From contig NW_024466307.1 of assembly GCF_017591425.1 (NCBI RefSeq), positions 1 through 64,000 of the forward strand: a stretch of 64,000 nucleotides of DNA. Direction: 5' to 3'. How positions within the stretch are numbered: position 1 is the stretch's first letter; each line of letters starts with the position of its first letter. The position numbers and the translations under genes were made by a program. Origin of the DNA: Ochotona curzoniae (lineage: Eukaryota; Chordata; Mammalia; Lagomorpha; Ochotonidae). The notes under the pieces were generated by a model. That model saw only the letters and a list, made by a program, of their open reading frames with translations. It was not told where the DNA came from and ran no database searches. Below are positions 1 through 12,547 of the stretch, one piece after another.

Positions 1-1610
1 AGCCTCAAACTGGCCCTCAGCCTCAAACTGGCCCTAAGCCTCAAACTGGCCCTCAGCCTCAAACTGGCCCTCAGCCTCAAACTGGCCCTCAGCCTCAAAC
101 TGGCCCTCAGCCTCAAACTGGCCCTCAGCCTCAAACTGGCCCTAAGCCTCAAACTGGCCCTCAGCCTCAAACTGGCCCTAACCCTCAAACTGGCCCTATG
201 CCTCATTCTGGCCCTAAGCCTCAAACTGGCCCTCAGCCTCAAACTGGCCCTCAGCCTCAAACTGGCCCTAACCCTCAAACTGGCCCTAAGCCTCAAACTG
301 GCCCTAAGCCTCAAACTGGCCCCAAGCCTCAAACTGGCCCTAAGCCTCAAACTGGCCCTAAGCCTCAAACTGGCCCTAAGCCTCAAACTGGCCCTAAGCC
401 TCAAACTGGCCCTAAGCCTCAAACTGGCCCTCAGCCTCAAACTGGCCCTAAGCCTCAAACTGGCCCTAAGCCTCAAACTGGCCCTAAGCCTCAAACTGGC
501 CCTCAGCCTCAAACTGGCCCTCAGCCTCAAACTGGCCCTCAGCCTCAAACTGGCCCTCAGCCTCAAACTGGCCCTCAGCCTCAAACTGGCCCTCAGCCTC
601 AAACTGGCCCTAAGCCTCAAACTGGCCCTCAGCCTCAAACTGGCCTCAGCCTCAAACTGGACCTCAGCCTCATTCTGGCCTACCCTCAACTGGCCATACC
701 CTCAAACTGGCCCTCAGCCTCAAACTGGACCTAACCCGCAAACTGGCCCTCACCCTCAAACTGGCCCTCAGCCTGAAACTGGCCCTCAGCCTCATTCTGG
801 CCCTAAGCCTCAAACTGGCCCTCAGCCTCAAACTGGCCCTAAGCCTCAAACTGGCCCTAAGCCTCAAACTGGCCCTAAGCCCTAATACTGGCCCTCAGCC
901 TCAAACTGGCCCTAAGACTCAAACTGGCCCTCAGCCTCAAACTGGCCCTCAGCCTCAAACTGGCCCTAAGCCTAAAACTGGCCCTCAGCCTCAAACTGGC
1001 CCTAAGCCTCAAACTGGCCCTCAGCCTCAAACTGGCCCTCAGCCTCAAACTGGCCCTAATGCCTAAAACTGGTCCTGACGTTAAAACTGGCCCTCAGCCT
1101 CAAACTGGCCATAAGCCTCATTCTGACACTCAGCCTCAAACTGGCCCTAAGCATCATACTCGCCCTAAGCCTCATTCTGGCAACAAGCCTCATTCTGGCA
1201 ACAAGCCTCATTCTGGCCCTAAGCCTCATTCTGGCCCTAACCCTAAAACAGGCCCTCAGCCTCAAACTGGCCCTCAGCCTCAAACTGGCCCTAACCCTAA
1301 AACTGGCCCTAAGCCTCAAACTGGCCCTCAGCCTCAAACTGGCCCTCACCTCAAACTGGCCCTAACAGTCAAACTGTCCCTGTGCCTCATACTGGCCCTT
1401 AGCCTAAAACTGGGCCTAACACTAAAAGTGGCCCTCAACCTCAAACTAGCCCTAAGCCTCAAACTGGCCCTAAGCCTCATACTGGCCCTAAGCCTCAAAC
1501 TAACCCTAAGTCTCAAATGTCCCTAAGCCTCATACTGGCCCTCAGCCTCAAACTGGCCCCCTGCCTGAAAGTGGTAATCAGTCTCAAACTGGCCCTCAGC
1601 CTCAAACTGG

Positions 1611-4600
1611 CTCGATACTAAAACGGGCCCTCTGCCTCAAACTGGCCCTAAGCCTCATTCTGGCCCTCTGCCTCAAACTGGCCCTAAGCCTAATTCTGGC
1701 CCTAACCCTAAAACTGACCCTGACGTTAAAACTGGCCCTCAGCCTCAAACTGGCCATAAGCCTCATTCTGACCCTCAGCCTCAAACTGGCCCTCAGCCTC
1801 AATCTGGCCCTAAGCCTCATTCTGGCAACAAGCCTCATTCTGGCAACAAGCCTCATTCTGGCAACAATCATCATTATGGCCCTAAGCCTCATTTTGGCCC
1901 TCACCCTCAAACTGGCCCTCAGCCTCAAACTGGCCCTCAGCCTCAAACTGGCCCTCAGCCTCAAACTGGCCCTCAGCCTCAAAGTGGCCCTCAGCCTCAA
2001 ACTGGCCCTCAGCCTCAAACTGGCAATCAGCCTCAAACTGGCAATCAGCCTCAAACTGGCCCTAACCCTAAAACTGGCAATCAGCCTCAAACTGGACCTA
2101 AGACTCAAACTGGCGCTCACCTCAAACTGGCCCTAAGCCTCAAACTGGCCCTCAGCCTCATACTGGCCCTTAGCCTAAACCGGCCCTAATACTAAAAGTG
2201 GCCCTCAACCTCAAACTAGCCCTAAGCCTCAAACTGGCCCTAAGCCTCATACTGGCCCTAAGCCTCAAACTAGCCCTAAGTCTCAAACTGTCCCTAAGCC
2301 TCATACTGGCCCTCTGCCTCAAACTGGCCCGCTGCCTGAAACTGGTCATCAGTCTCAAACTGGCCCTCAGCCTCAAACTGACCCTAAGCCTCAAACTGGC
2401 CCTCAGCCTCAAACTAGCCCTCAGCCTCAAACTGGCCCTAAACTAAAACGGGCCGTCTGCCTCAAACTGGCCCTAATGCTAAAACTGGCCCTCAGCCTCA
2501 AACTGGCCCTAAATCTAAAACTGGCCCTAAGCCTCAAACTGGCTCTAAACCTCATACTGGCCCTCAGACTAAAACAGGCCCTCAGACTAAAACTGGCCCT
2601 CTGCCTAACACTGGCCCTAAGCCTCAAACTGGCCCTAAGCCTCAAACTGGCCCTCAGCCTCAAACTGGCCCTCAGCCTCAAACTGTCCCTCAGCCTCAAA
2701 CTGGCCCTAAGCCTCATTCTGGCCCTAAGCCTCAAACTCGCCCTCAGCCCCAAACTGGCCCTCTGCCTCAAACTGGCCCTCAGCCGCAAACTGGCCCTAA
2801 GCCGCAAACTGGCCCTAAGCCGCAAACTGGCACTAAGCCGCAAACTAGCCCTAAGCCTCAAACTGGCCCTAAACTAAAACGGGCCCTCAGCCTCAAACTG
2901 GCTCTCATCCTCAAACTGGCCCTCAACCTCAAACTGGCCCTCTGCCTCAAAGTGGCCCTCAGCCTCATTCTGGCCCTAACCCTAAAACTGGCCCTGACGT
3001 TAAAACTGGCCCTCAGCCTCAAACTGGCCATAAGCCTCATTCTGACCCGTAGCCTCAAACTGGCCCTCAGCCTCAATCTGGCCCTAAGCCTCATTTTGGC
3101 AACAAGCCTCATTCTGGCCCTAACCCTAAAACTGGCCCTCAGCCTCAAACTGGCCCTCAGCCTCAAACTGGCCCTAAGCCTCAAACTGGCCCTAAGCCTC
3201 ATTCTGGCCCTCAGGCTCAAACTGGCCCTAACACTAAAACTGGCCTATTGCCTCATTCTGACCCTAAGCCTCAAACTGGCCCTCAGCCTCACACTGTCCC
3301 TCAGCCTCAAACTGGCCCTAACCCTAAAACTGGCCGTAAGCCTCAAACTGGCCCTAAGACTCAAACTGGCCCTAACAGTCAAACTAGCCCTAAGCCTCAA
3401 ACTGGCCCTAAGCCTCATACTGGCCCTAAGCCTCAAACTAGACCTAAGTCTCAAACTGTCACTAACCCTCGTACTGGCCCTCAGCCTCAAACTGTCCCTA
3501 AGCCTAATTCTGTTCCTAAGCCTCAAATTGGACCTAAGCCTCAAACTGGCCCTCTGCCTGAAACTGGTCATCAGTCTCAAACTGGCGCTCAGCCTCAAAC
3601 TGGCGCTCAGCCTCAAACTGGCCCTCAGCCTCAAACTGGCCCTCAGACGCAAACTGGCCCTAAGCCTCAAACTGGCCCTCAGCCTCAAACTGGCGCTCAG
3701 CCTCAAACTGGCCCTAAGCTGCAAACTGGTCCTACCCCTCACACTGGCCATACCCCTCACACTGGCCCTAAGCCTCAAACTGGACCTAAGCCTCAAACTG
3801 GCCCTCAGCCTCAAACTGGTCTTAACCCTAAAACTGGCCCTATGCCTCATTCTGGCCCTAAGATTCAAACTGGCCGTCAGCCTCAAACTGGCCCTAACCC
3901 TAAAACTGGCCCTCAGCCTCAAACTGGTCTTAGCCCTAATACTGGTCCTAAGCCTCATTCTGGCCCTAAGACTCAAACTGGCGGTCAGCCTCAAACTGGC
4001 CCTCAGCCTCAAACTGGCCTGAAACTAAAACTGGCCCTCTGCCTCAAACTGACCCTAAGCCTCAAACTGGCCCTCAGCCTCAAACTGGCCCTCAGCCTCA
4101 AACTGGCCCTAATGCTAAAACTGGCCCTAATGCTAAAACAGGCCCTAACCCTAAAACTGACCCTCAGCCTAGAACTGAGCCTCATCCTCCAACTGGCCCT
4201 TAGCCTCAAATGGCCCTAAGCCTCAAACTGGCCCTAAGCCTCAAAATGGCCCTAAGCCTCAAACTGGACATCTGCCTCAAACTGGCACTAAGCTTCAAAC
4301 TGGCCCTAAGCCTCATTCCGGCCCTAAGCCTCAAACTCGCCCTCAGCCTCAAACTGGCCCTAAGCCGCAAACTGGCCCTAACAGTCAAACTGTCCCTGTG
4401 CCTCATACTGGCCCTTAGCCTAAAACTGGGCCTAACACTAAAAGTGGCCCTCAACCTCAAACTAGCCCTAAGCCTCAAACTGGCCCTAAGCCTCATACTG
4501 GCCCTCAGCCTCAAACTAACCCTAAGTCTCAAATGTCCCTAAGCCTCATACTGGCCCTCAGCCTCAAACTGGCCCCCTGCCTGAAAGTGGTAATCAGTCT

Positions 4601-7600
4601 CAAACTGGCCCTCAGCCTCAAACTGGCTCGATACTAAAACGGGCCCTCTGCCTCAAACTGGCCCTAAGCCTCATTCTGGCCCTCTGCCTCAAACTGGCCC
4701 TAAGCCTAATTCTGGCCCTAACCCTAAAACTGACCCTGACGTTAAAACTGGCCCTCAGCCTCAAACTGGCCATAAGCCTCATTCTGACCCTCAGCCTCAA
4801 ACTGGCCCTCAGCCTCAATCTGGCCCTAAGCCTCATTCTGGCAACAAGCCTCATTCTGGCAACAAGCCTCATTCTGGCAACAATCATCATTATGGCCCTA
4901 AGCCTCATTTTGGCCCTCACCCTCAAACTGGCCCTCAGCCTCAAACTGGCCCTCAGCCTCAAACTGGCCCTCAGCCTCAAACTGGCCCTAAGCCTCAAAC
5001 TGGCCCTCAGCCTCAAACTGGCCCTCAGCCTCAAACTGGCCCTCAGCCTCAAACTGGCCCTCAGCCTCAAACTGGCCCTCAGCCTCAAAGTGGCAATCAG
5101 CCTCAAACTGGCAATCAGCCTCAAACTGGCCCTAACCCTAAAACTGGCCCTCAGCCTCATACTGGCCCTTAGCCTAAACCGGCCCTAATACTAAAAGTGG
5201 CCCTCAACCTCAAACTAGCCCTAAGCCTCAAACTGGCCCTAAGCCTCATACTGGCCCTAAGCCTCAAACTAGCCCTAAGTCTCAAACTGTCCCTAAGCCT
5301 CATACTGGCCCTCTGCCTCAAACTGGCCCGCTGCCTGAAACTGGTCATCAGTCTCAAACTGGCCCTCAGCCTCAAACTGACCCTAAGCCTCAAACTGGCC
5401 CTCAGCCTCAAACTAGCCCTCAGCCTCAAACTGGCCCTAAACTAAAACGGGCCGTCTGCCTCAAACTGGCCCTAATGCTAAAACTGGCCCTCAGCCTCAA
5501 ACTGGCCCTAAATCTAAAACTGGCCCTAAGCCTCAAACTGGCTCTAAACCTCATACTGGCCCTCAGACTAAAACAGGCCCTCAGACTAAAACTGGCCCTC
5601 TGCCTAACACTGGCCCTAAGCCTCAAACTGGCCCTAAGCCTCAAACTGGCCCTAATCCTCAAACTGGCCCTCAGCCTCAAACTGTCCCTCAGCCTCAAAC
5701 TGGCCCTAAGCCTCATTCTGGCCCTAAGCCTCAAACTGGACTTCTGCCTCAAACTGGCACTAAGCTTCAAAGTGGCCCTAAGCCTCAAACTGGCCCTAAG
5801 CCTCAAACTCGCCCTCAGCCTCAAACTGGCCCTCTGCCTCAAACTGGCCCTCAGCCTCAAACTGGCCCTAAGCCGCAAACTGGCCCTAAGCCGCAAACTG
5901 GCACTAAGCCGCAAACTAGCCCTAAGCCTCAAACTGGCCCTAAACTAAAACGGGCCGTCTGCCTCAAACTGGCTCTCATCCTCAAACTGGCCCTCAACCT
6001 CAAACTGGCCCTCAGCCTCAAACTGGCCCTCAGCCTCATTCTGGCCCTCAGCCTCATTCTGGCCCTCAGCCTCATTCTGGCCCTCAGGCTCAAACTGGCC
6101 CTAACACTAAAACTGGCCTATTGCCTCATTCTGACCCTAAGCCTCAAACTGGCCCTCAGCCTCACACTGTCCCTCAGCCTCAAACTGGCCCTAACCCTAA
6201 AACTGGCCGTAAGCCTCAAACTGGCCCTAAGACTCAAACTGGCCCTAACAGTCAAACTAGCCCTAAGCCTCAAACTGGCCCTAAGCCTCATACTGGCCCT
6301 AAGCCTCAAACTAGACCTAAGTCTCAAACTGTCACTAACCCTCGTACTGGCCCTCAGCCTCAAACTGTCCCTAAGCCTAATTCTGTTCCTAAGCCTCAAA
6401 TTGGACCTAAGCCTCAAACTGGCCCTCTGCCTGAAACTGGTCATCAGTCTCAAACTGGCGCTCAGCCTCAAACTGGCGCTCAGCCTCAAACTGGCCCTCA
6501 GCCTCAAACTGGCCCTCAGCCTCAAACTGGCCCTCAGACGCAAACTGGCCCTAAGCCTCAAACTGGCCCTCAGCCTCAAACTGGCGCTCAGCCTCAAACT
6601 GGCCCTCAGCTGCAAACTGGTCCTACCCCTCACACTGGCCATACCCCTCACACTGGCCCTAAGCCTCAAACTGGACCTAAGCCTCAAACTGGCCCTCAGC
6701 CTCAAACTGGTCTTAACCCTAAAACTGGCCCTATGCCTCATTCTGGCCCTAAGATTCAAACTGGCCGTCAGCCTCAAACTGGCCCTAACCCTAAAACTGG
6801 CCCTCAGCCTCAAACTGGTCTTAGCCCTAATACTGGTCCTAAGCCTCATTCTGGCCCTAAGACTCAAACTGGCGGTCAGCCTCAAACTGGCCCTCAGCCT
6901 CAAACTGGCCTGAAACTAAAACTGGCCCTCTGCCTCAAACTGACCCTAAGCCTCAAACTGGCCCTCAGCCTCAAACTGGCCCTCAGCCTCAAACTGGCCC
7001 TAATGCTAAAACTGGCCCTAATGCTAAAACAGGCCCTAACCCTAAAACTGACCCTCAGCCTAGAACTGAGCCTCATCCTCCAACTGGCCCTTAGCCTCAA
7101 ATGGCCCTAAGCCTCAAACTGGCCCTAAGCCTCAAAATGGCCCTAAGCCTCAAACTGGACATCTGCCTCAAACTGGCACTAAGCTTCAAACTGGCCCTAA
7201 GCCTCATTCCGGCCCTAAGCCTCAAACTCGCCCTCAGCCTCAAACTGGCCCTAAGCCGCAAACTGGCCCTAACAGTCAAACTGTCCCTGTGCCTCATACT
7301 GGCCCTTAGCCTAAAACTGGGCCTAACACTAAAAGTGGCCCTCAACCTCAAACTAGCCCTAAGCCTCAAACTGGCCCTAAGCCTCATACTGGCCCTCAGC
7401 CTCAAACTAACCCTAAGTCTCAAATGTCCCTAAGCCTCATACTGGCCCTCAGCCTCAAACTGGCCCCCTGCCTGAAAGTGGTAATCAGTCTCAAACTGGC
7501 CCTCAGCCTCAAACTGGCTCGATACTAAAACGGGCCCTCTGCCTCAAACTGGCCCTAAGCCTCATTCTGGCCCTCTGCCTCAAACTGGCCCTAAGCCTAA

Positions 7601-10600
7601 TTCTGGCCCTAACCCTAAAACTGACCCTGACGTTAAAACTGGCCCTCAGCCTCAAACTGGCCATAAGCCTCATTCTGACCCTCAGCCTCAAACTGGCCCT
7701 CAGCCTCAATCTGGCCCTAAGCCTCATTCTGGCAACAAGCCTCATTCTGGCAACAAGCCTCATTCTGGCAACAATCATCATTATGGCCCTAAGCCTCATT
7801 TTGGCCCTCACCCTCAAACTGGCCCTCACCCTCAAACTGGCCCTCAGCCTCAAACTGGCCCTCAGCCTCAAACTAGCCCTAAGCCTCAAACTGGCCCTCA
7901 GCCTCAAACTGGCCCTCAGCCTCAAACTGGCCCTCAGCCTCAAACTGGCCCTCAGCCTCAAAGTGGCAATCAGCCTCAAACTGGCAATCAGCCTCAAACT
8001 GGCAATCAGCCTCAAACTGGCACTCAGCCTCAAACTGGCCCTAAGCCTCAAACTGGCCCTCAGCCTCATACTGGCCCTTAGCCTAAACCGGCCCTAATAC
8101 TAAAAGTGGCCCTCAACCTCAAACTAGCCCTAAGCCTCAAACTGGCCCTAAGCCTCATACTGGCCCTAAGCCTCAAACTAGCCCTAAGTCTCAAACTGTC
8201 CCTAAGCCTCATACTGGCCCTCTGCCTCAAACTGGCCCGCTGCCTGAAACTGGTCATCAGTCTCAAACTGGCCCTCAGCCTCAAACTGACCCTAAGCCTC
8301 AAACTGGCCCTCAGCCTCAAACTAGCCCTCAGCCTCAAACTGGCCCTAAACTAAAACGGGCCGTCTGCCTCAAACTGGCCCTAATGCTAAAACTGGCCCT
8401 CAGCCTCAAACTGGCCCTAAATCTAAAACTGGCCCTAAGCCTCAAACTGGCTCTAAAGCTCATACTGGCCCTCAGACTAAAACAGGCCCTCAGACTAAAA
8501 CTGGCCCTCTGCCTAACACTGGCCCTAAGCCTCAAACTGGCCCTAAGCCTCAAACTGGCCCTAATCCTCAAACTGGCCCTCAGCCTCAAACTGTCCCTCA
8601 GCCTCAAACTGGCCCTAAGCCTCATTCTGGCCCTAAGCCTCAAACTGGACTTCTGCCTCAAACTGGCACTAAGCTTCAAATGGCCCTAAGCCTCAAACTG
8701 GCCCTAAGCCTCAAACTCGCCCTCAGCCTCAAACTGGCCCTCTGCCTCAAACTGGCCCTCAGCCTCAAACTGGCCCTAAGCCGCAAACTGGCCCTAAGCC
8801 GCAAACTGGCACTAAGCCGCAAACTAGCCCTAAGCCTCAAACTGGCCCTAAACTAAAACGGGCCGTCTGCCTCAAACTGGCTCTCATCCTCAAACTGTCC
8901 CTCAACCTCAAACTGGCCCTCAGCCTCAAACTGGCCCTCAGCCTCATTCTGGCCCTCAGCCTCATTCTGGCCCTCAGCCTCATTCTGGCCCTCAGCCTCA
9001 TTCTGGCCCTCTGCCTCAAACTGGCCCTAAGCCTCATTCTGGCCCTAACCCTAAAACTGGCCCTGACGTTAAAACTGGCCCTCAGCCTCAAACTGGCCAT
9101 AAGCCTCATTCTGACCCGTAGCCTCAAACTGGCCCTCAGCCTCAATCTGGCCCTAAGCCTCATTTTGGCAACAAGCCTCATTCTGGCCCTAACCCTAAAA
9201 CTGGCCCTCAGCCTCAAACTGGCCCTCAGCCTCAAACTGGCCCTAAGCCTCAAACTGGCCCTAAGCCTCATTCTGGCCCTCAGGCTCAAACTGGCCCTAA
9301 CACTAAAACTGGCCTATTGCCTCATTCTGACCCTAAGCCTCAAACTGGCCCTCAGCCTCACACTGTCCCTCAGCCTCAAACTGGCCCTAACCCTAAAACT
9401 GGCCGTAAGCCTCAAACTGGCCCTAAGACTCAAACTGGCCCTAACAGTCAAACTAGCCCTAAGCCTCAAACTGGCCCTAAGCCTCATACTGGCCCTAAGC
9501 CTCAAACTAGACCTAAGTCTCAAACTGTCACTAACCCTCGTACTGGCCCTCGGCCTCAAACTGTCCCTAAGCCTAATTCTGTTCCTAAGCCTCAAATTGG
9601 ACCTAAGCCTCAAACTGGCCCTCTGCCTGAAACTGGTCATCAGTCTCAAACTGGCGCTCAGCCTCAAACTGGCGCTCAGCCTCAAACTGGCCCTCAGCCT
9701 CAAACTGGCCCTCAGACGCAAACTGGCCCTAAGCCTCAAACTGGCCCTCAGCCTCAAACTGGCGCTCAGCCTCAAACTGGCCCTCAGCTGCAAACTGGTC
9801 CTACCCCTCACACTGGCCATACCCCTCACACTGGCCCTAAGCCTCAAACTGGCCCTAAGCCTCAAACTGGCCCTAAGCCTCAAACTGGCCCTCAGCCTCA
9901 AACTGGTCTTAACCCTAAAACTGGCCCTATGCCTCATTCTGGCCCTAAGATTCAAACTGGCCGTCAGCCTCAAACTGGCCCTAACCCTAAAACTGGCCCT
10001 CAGCCTCAAACTGGTCTTAGCCCTAATACTGGTCCTAAGCCTCATTCTGGCCCTAAGACTCAAACTGGCGGTCAGCCTCAAACTGGCCCTCAGCCTCAAA
10101 CTGGCCTGAAACTAAAACTGGCCCTCTGCCTCAAACTGACCCTAAGCCTCAAACTGGCCCTCAGCCTCAAACTGGCCCTCAGCCTCAAACTGGCCCTAAT
10201 GCTAAAACTGGCCCTAATGCTAAAACAGGCCCTAACCCTAAAACTGACCCTCAGCCTAGAACTGAGCCTCATCCTCCAACTGGCCCTTAGCCTCAAATGG
10301 CCCTAAGCCTCAAACTGGCCCTAAGCCTCAAAATGGCCCTAAGCCTCAAACTGGACATCTGCCTCAAACTGGCACTAAGCTTCAAACTGGCCCTAAGCCT
10401 CATTCCGGCCCTAAGCCTCAAACTCGCCCTCAGCCTCAAACTGGCCCTAAGCCGCAAACTGGCCCTAACAGTCAAACTGTCCCTGTGCCTCATACTGGCC
10501 CTTAGCCTAAAACTGGGCCTAACACTAAAAGTGGCCCTCAACCTCAAACTAGCCCTAAGCCTCAAACTGGCCCTAAGCCTCATACTGGCCTAGCTCAACT

Positions 10601-10706
10601 ACCTAAGCTCAAATGTCCCTAAGCCTCATACTGGCCCTCAGCCTCAAACTGGCCCCCTGCCTGAAAGTGGTAATCAGTCTCAAACTGGCCCTAAGCCTCA
10701 AACTGG
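1611..10706. repeat. Higher-order repeats of about 2.9-3.2 kb in the 18-bp satellite
   Basis: A distinctive landmark (ctcgatactaaaacgggccc) breaks the monomer rhythm and recurs at 1611, 4627, 7518 and 10707. This gives higher-order periods of 3016, 2891 and 3189 bp. The same ordered monomer variants follow each landmark, including the GGCAACAAGCCTCATTCT triplets and the tcatcattatgg motif. Length differences are mostly gains or losses of whole 18-bp monomers, for example in the runs of identical monomers near 4920-5090 and 11000-11160. This is the pattern expected from unequal exchange or slippage within an already established higher-order unit. Confidence 0.85.
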
Positions 10707-12547
10707 CTCGATACTAAAACGGGCCCTCTGCCTCAAACTGGCCCTAAGCCTCATTCTGGCCCTCTGCCTCAAACTGGCCCTAAGCCTAATTCTGGCCCTA
10801 ACCCTAAAACTGACCCTGACGTTAAAACTGGCCCTCAGCCTCAAACTGGCCATAAGCCTCATTCTGACCCTCAGCCTCAAACTGGCCCTCAGCCTCAACC
10901 TGGCCCTAAGCCTCATTCTGGCAACAAGCCTCATTCTGGCAACAAGCCTCATTCTGGCAACAATCATCATTATGGCCCTAAGCCTCATTTTGGCCCTCAC
11001 CCTCAAACTGGCCCTCAGCCTCAAACTGGCCCTCAGCCTCAAACTGGCCCTAAGCCTCAAACTGGCCCTCAGCCTCAAACTGGCCCTCAGCCTCAAACTG
11101 GCCCTCAGCCTCAAACTGGCCCTCAGCCTCAAACTGGCCCTCAGCCTCAAACTGGCCCTCAGCCTCAAAGTGGCAATCAGCCTCAAACTGGCAATCAGCC
11201 TCAAACTGGCCCTAACCCTAAAACTGGCCCTAAGCCTCAAACTGGACCTAAGACTCAAACTGGCGCTCACCTCAAACTGGCCCTAAGCCTCAAACTGGCC
11301 CTCAGCCTCATACTGGCCCTTAGCCTAAACCGGCCCTAATACTAAAAGTGGCCCTCAACCTCAAACTAGCCCTAAGTCTCAAACTGTCCCTAAGCCTCAT
11401 ACTGGCCCTCTGCCTCAAACTGGCCCGCTGCCTGAAACTGGTCATCAGTCTCAAACTGGCCCTCAGCCTCAAACTGACCCTAAGCCTCAAACTGGCCCTC
11501 AGCCTCAAACTAGCCCTCAGCCTCAAACTGGCCCTAAACTAAAACGGGCCGTCTGCCTCAAACTGGCCCTAATGCTAAAACTGGCCCTCAGCCTCAAACT
11601 GGCCCTACATCTAAAACTGGCCCTAAGCCTCAAACTGGCTCTAAAGCTCATACTGGCCCTCAGACTAAAACAGGCCCTCAGACTAAAACTGGCCCTCTGC
11701 CTAACACTGGCCCTAAGCCTCAAACTGGCCCTCAGCCTCAAACTGGCCCTAATCCTCAAACTGGCCCTCAGCCTCAAACTGTCCCTCAGCCTCAAACTGG
11801 CCCTAAGCCTCATTCTGGCCCTCAGCCTCAAACTGGCCCTCAGACTCAAACTGGCATCAGACTAAAACTGGCCCTAAGCCTCAAACTGGACTTCTGCCTC
11901 AAACTGGCACTAAGCTTCAAAGTGGCCCTAAGCCTCAAACTGGCCCTAAGCCTCAAACTCGCCCTCAGCCTCAAACTGGCCCTCAGCCGCAAACTGGCCC
12001 TAAGCCTCAAACTGGCACTAAGCCGCAAACTGGCTCTCAGCCTCAAACTGGCCCTCAGCCTCATTCTGGCCCTCAGCCTCATTCTGGCCCTCAGCCTCAT
12101 TCTGGCCCTCTGCCTCAAACTGGCCCTCAGCCTCATTCTGGCCCTAACCCTAAAACTGGCCCTGACGTTAAAACTGGCCCTCAGCCTCAAACTGGCCATA
12201 AGCCTCATTCTGACCCGTAGCCTCAAACTGGCCCTCAGCCTCAATCTGGCCCTAAGCCTCATTTTGGCAACAAGCCTCATTCTGGCCCTAACCCTAAAAC
12301 TGGCCCTCAGCCTCAAACTGGCCCTCAGCCTCAAACTGGCCCTAAGCCTCAAACTGGCCCTAAGCCTCATTCTGGCCCTCAGGCTCAAACTGGCCCTAAC
12401 ACTAAAACTGGCCTATTGCCTCATTCTGACCCTAAGCCTCAAACTGGCCCTCAGCCTCACACTGTCCCTCAGCCTCAAACTGGCCCTAACCCTAAAACTG
12501 GCCGTAAGCCTCAAACTGGCCCTAAGACTCAAACTGGCCCTAACAGT

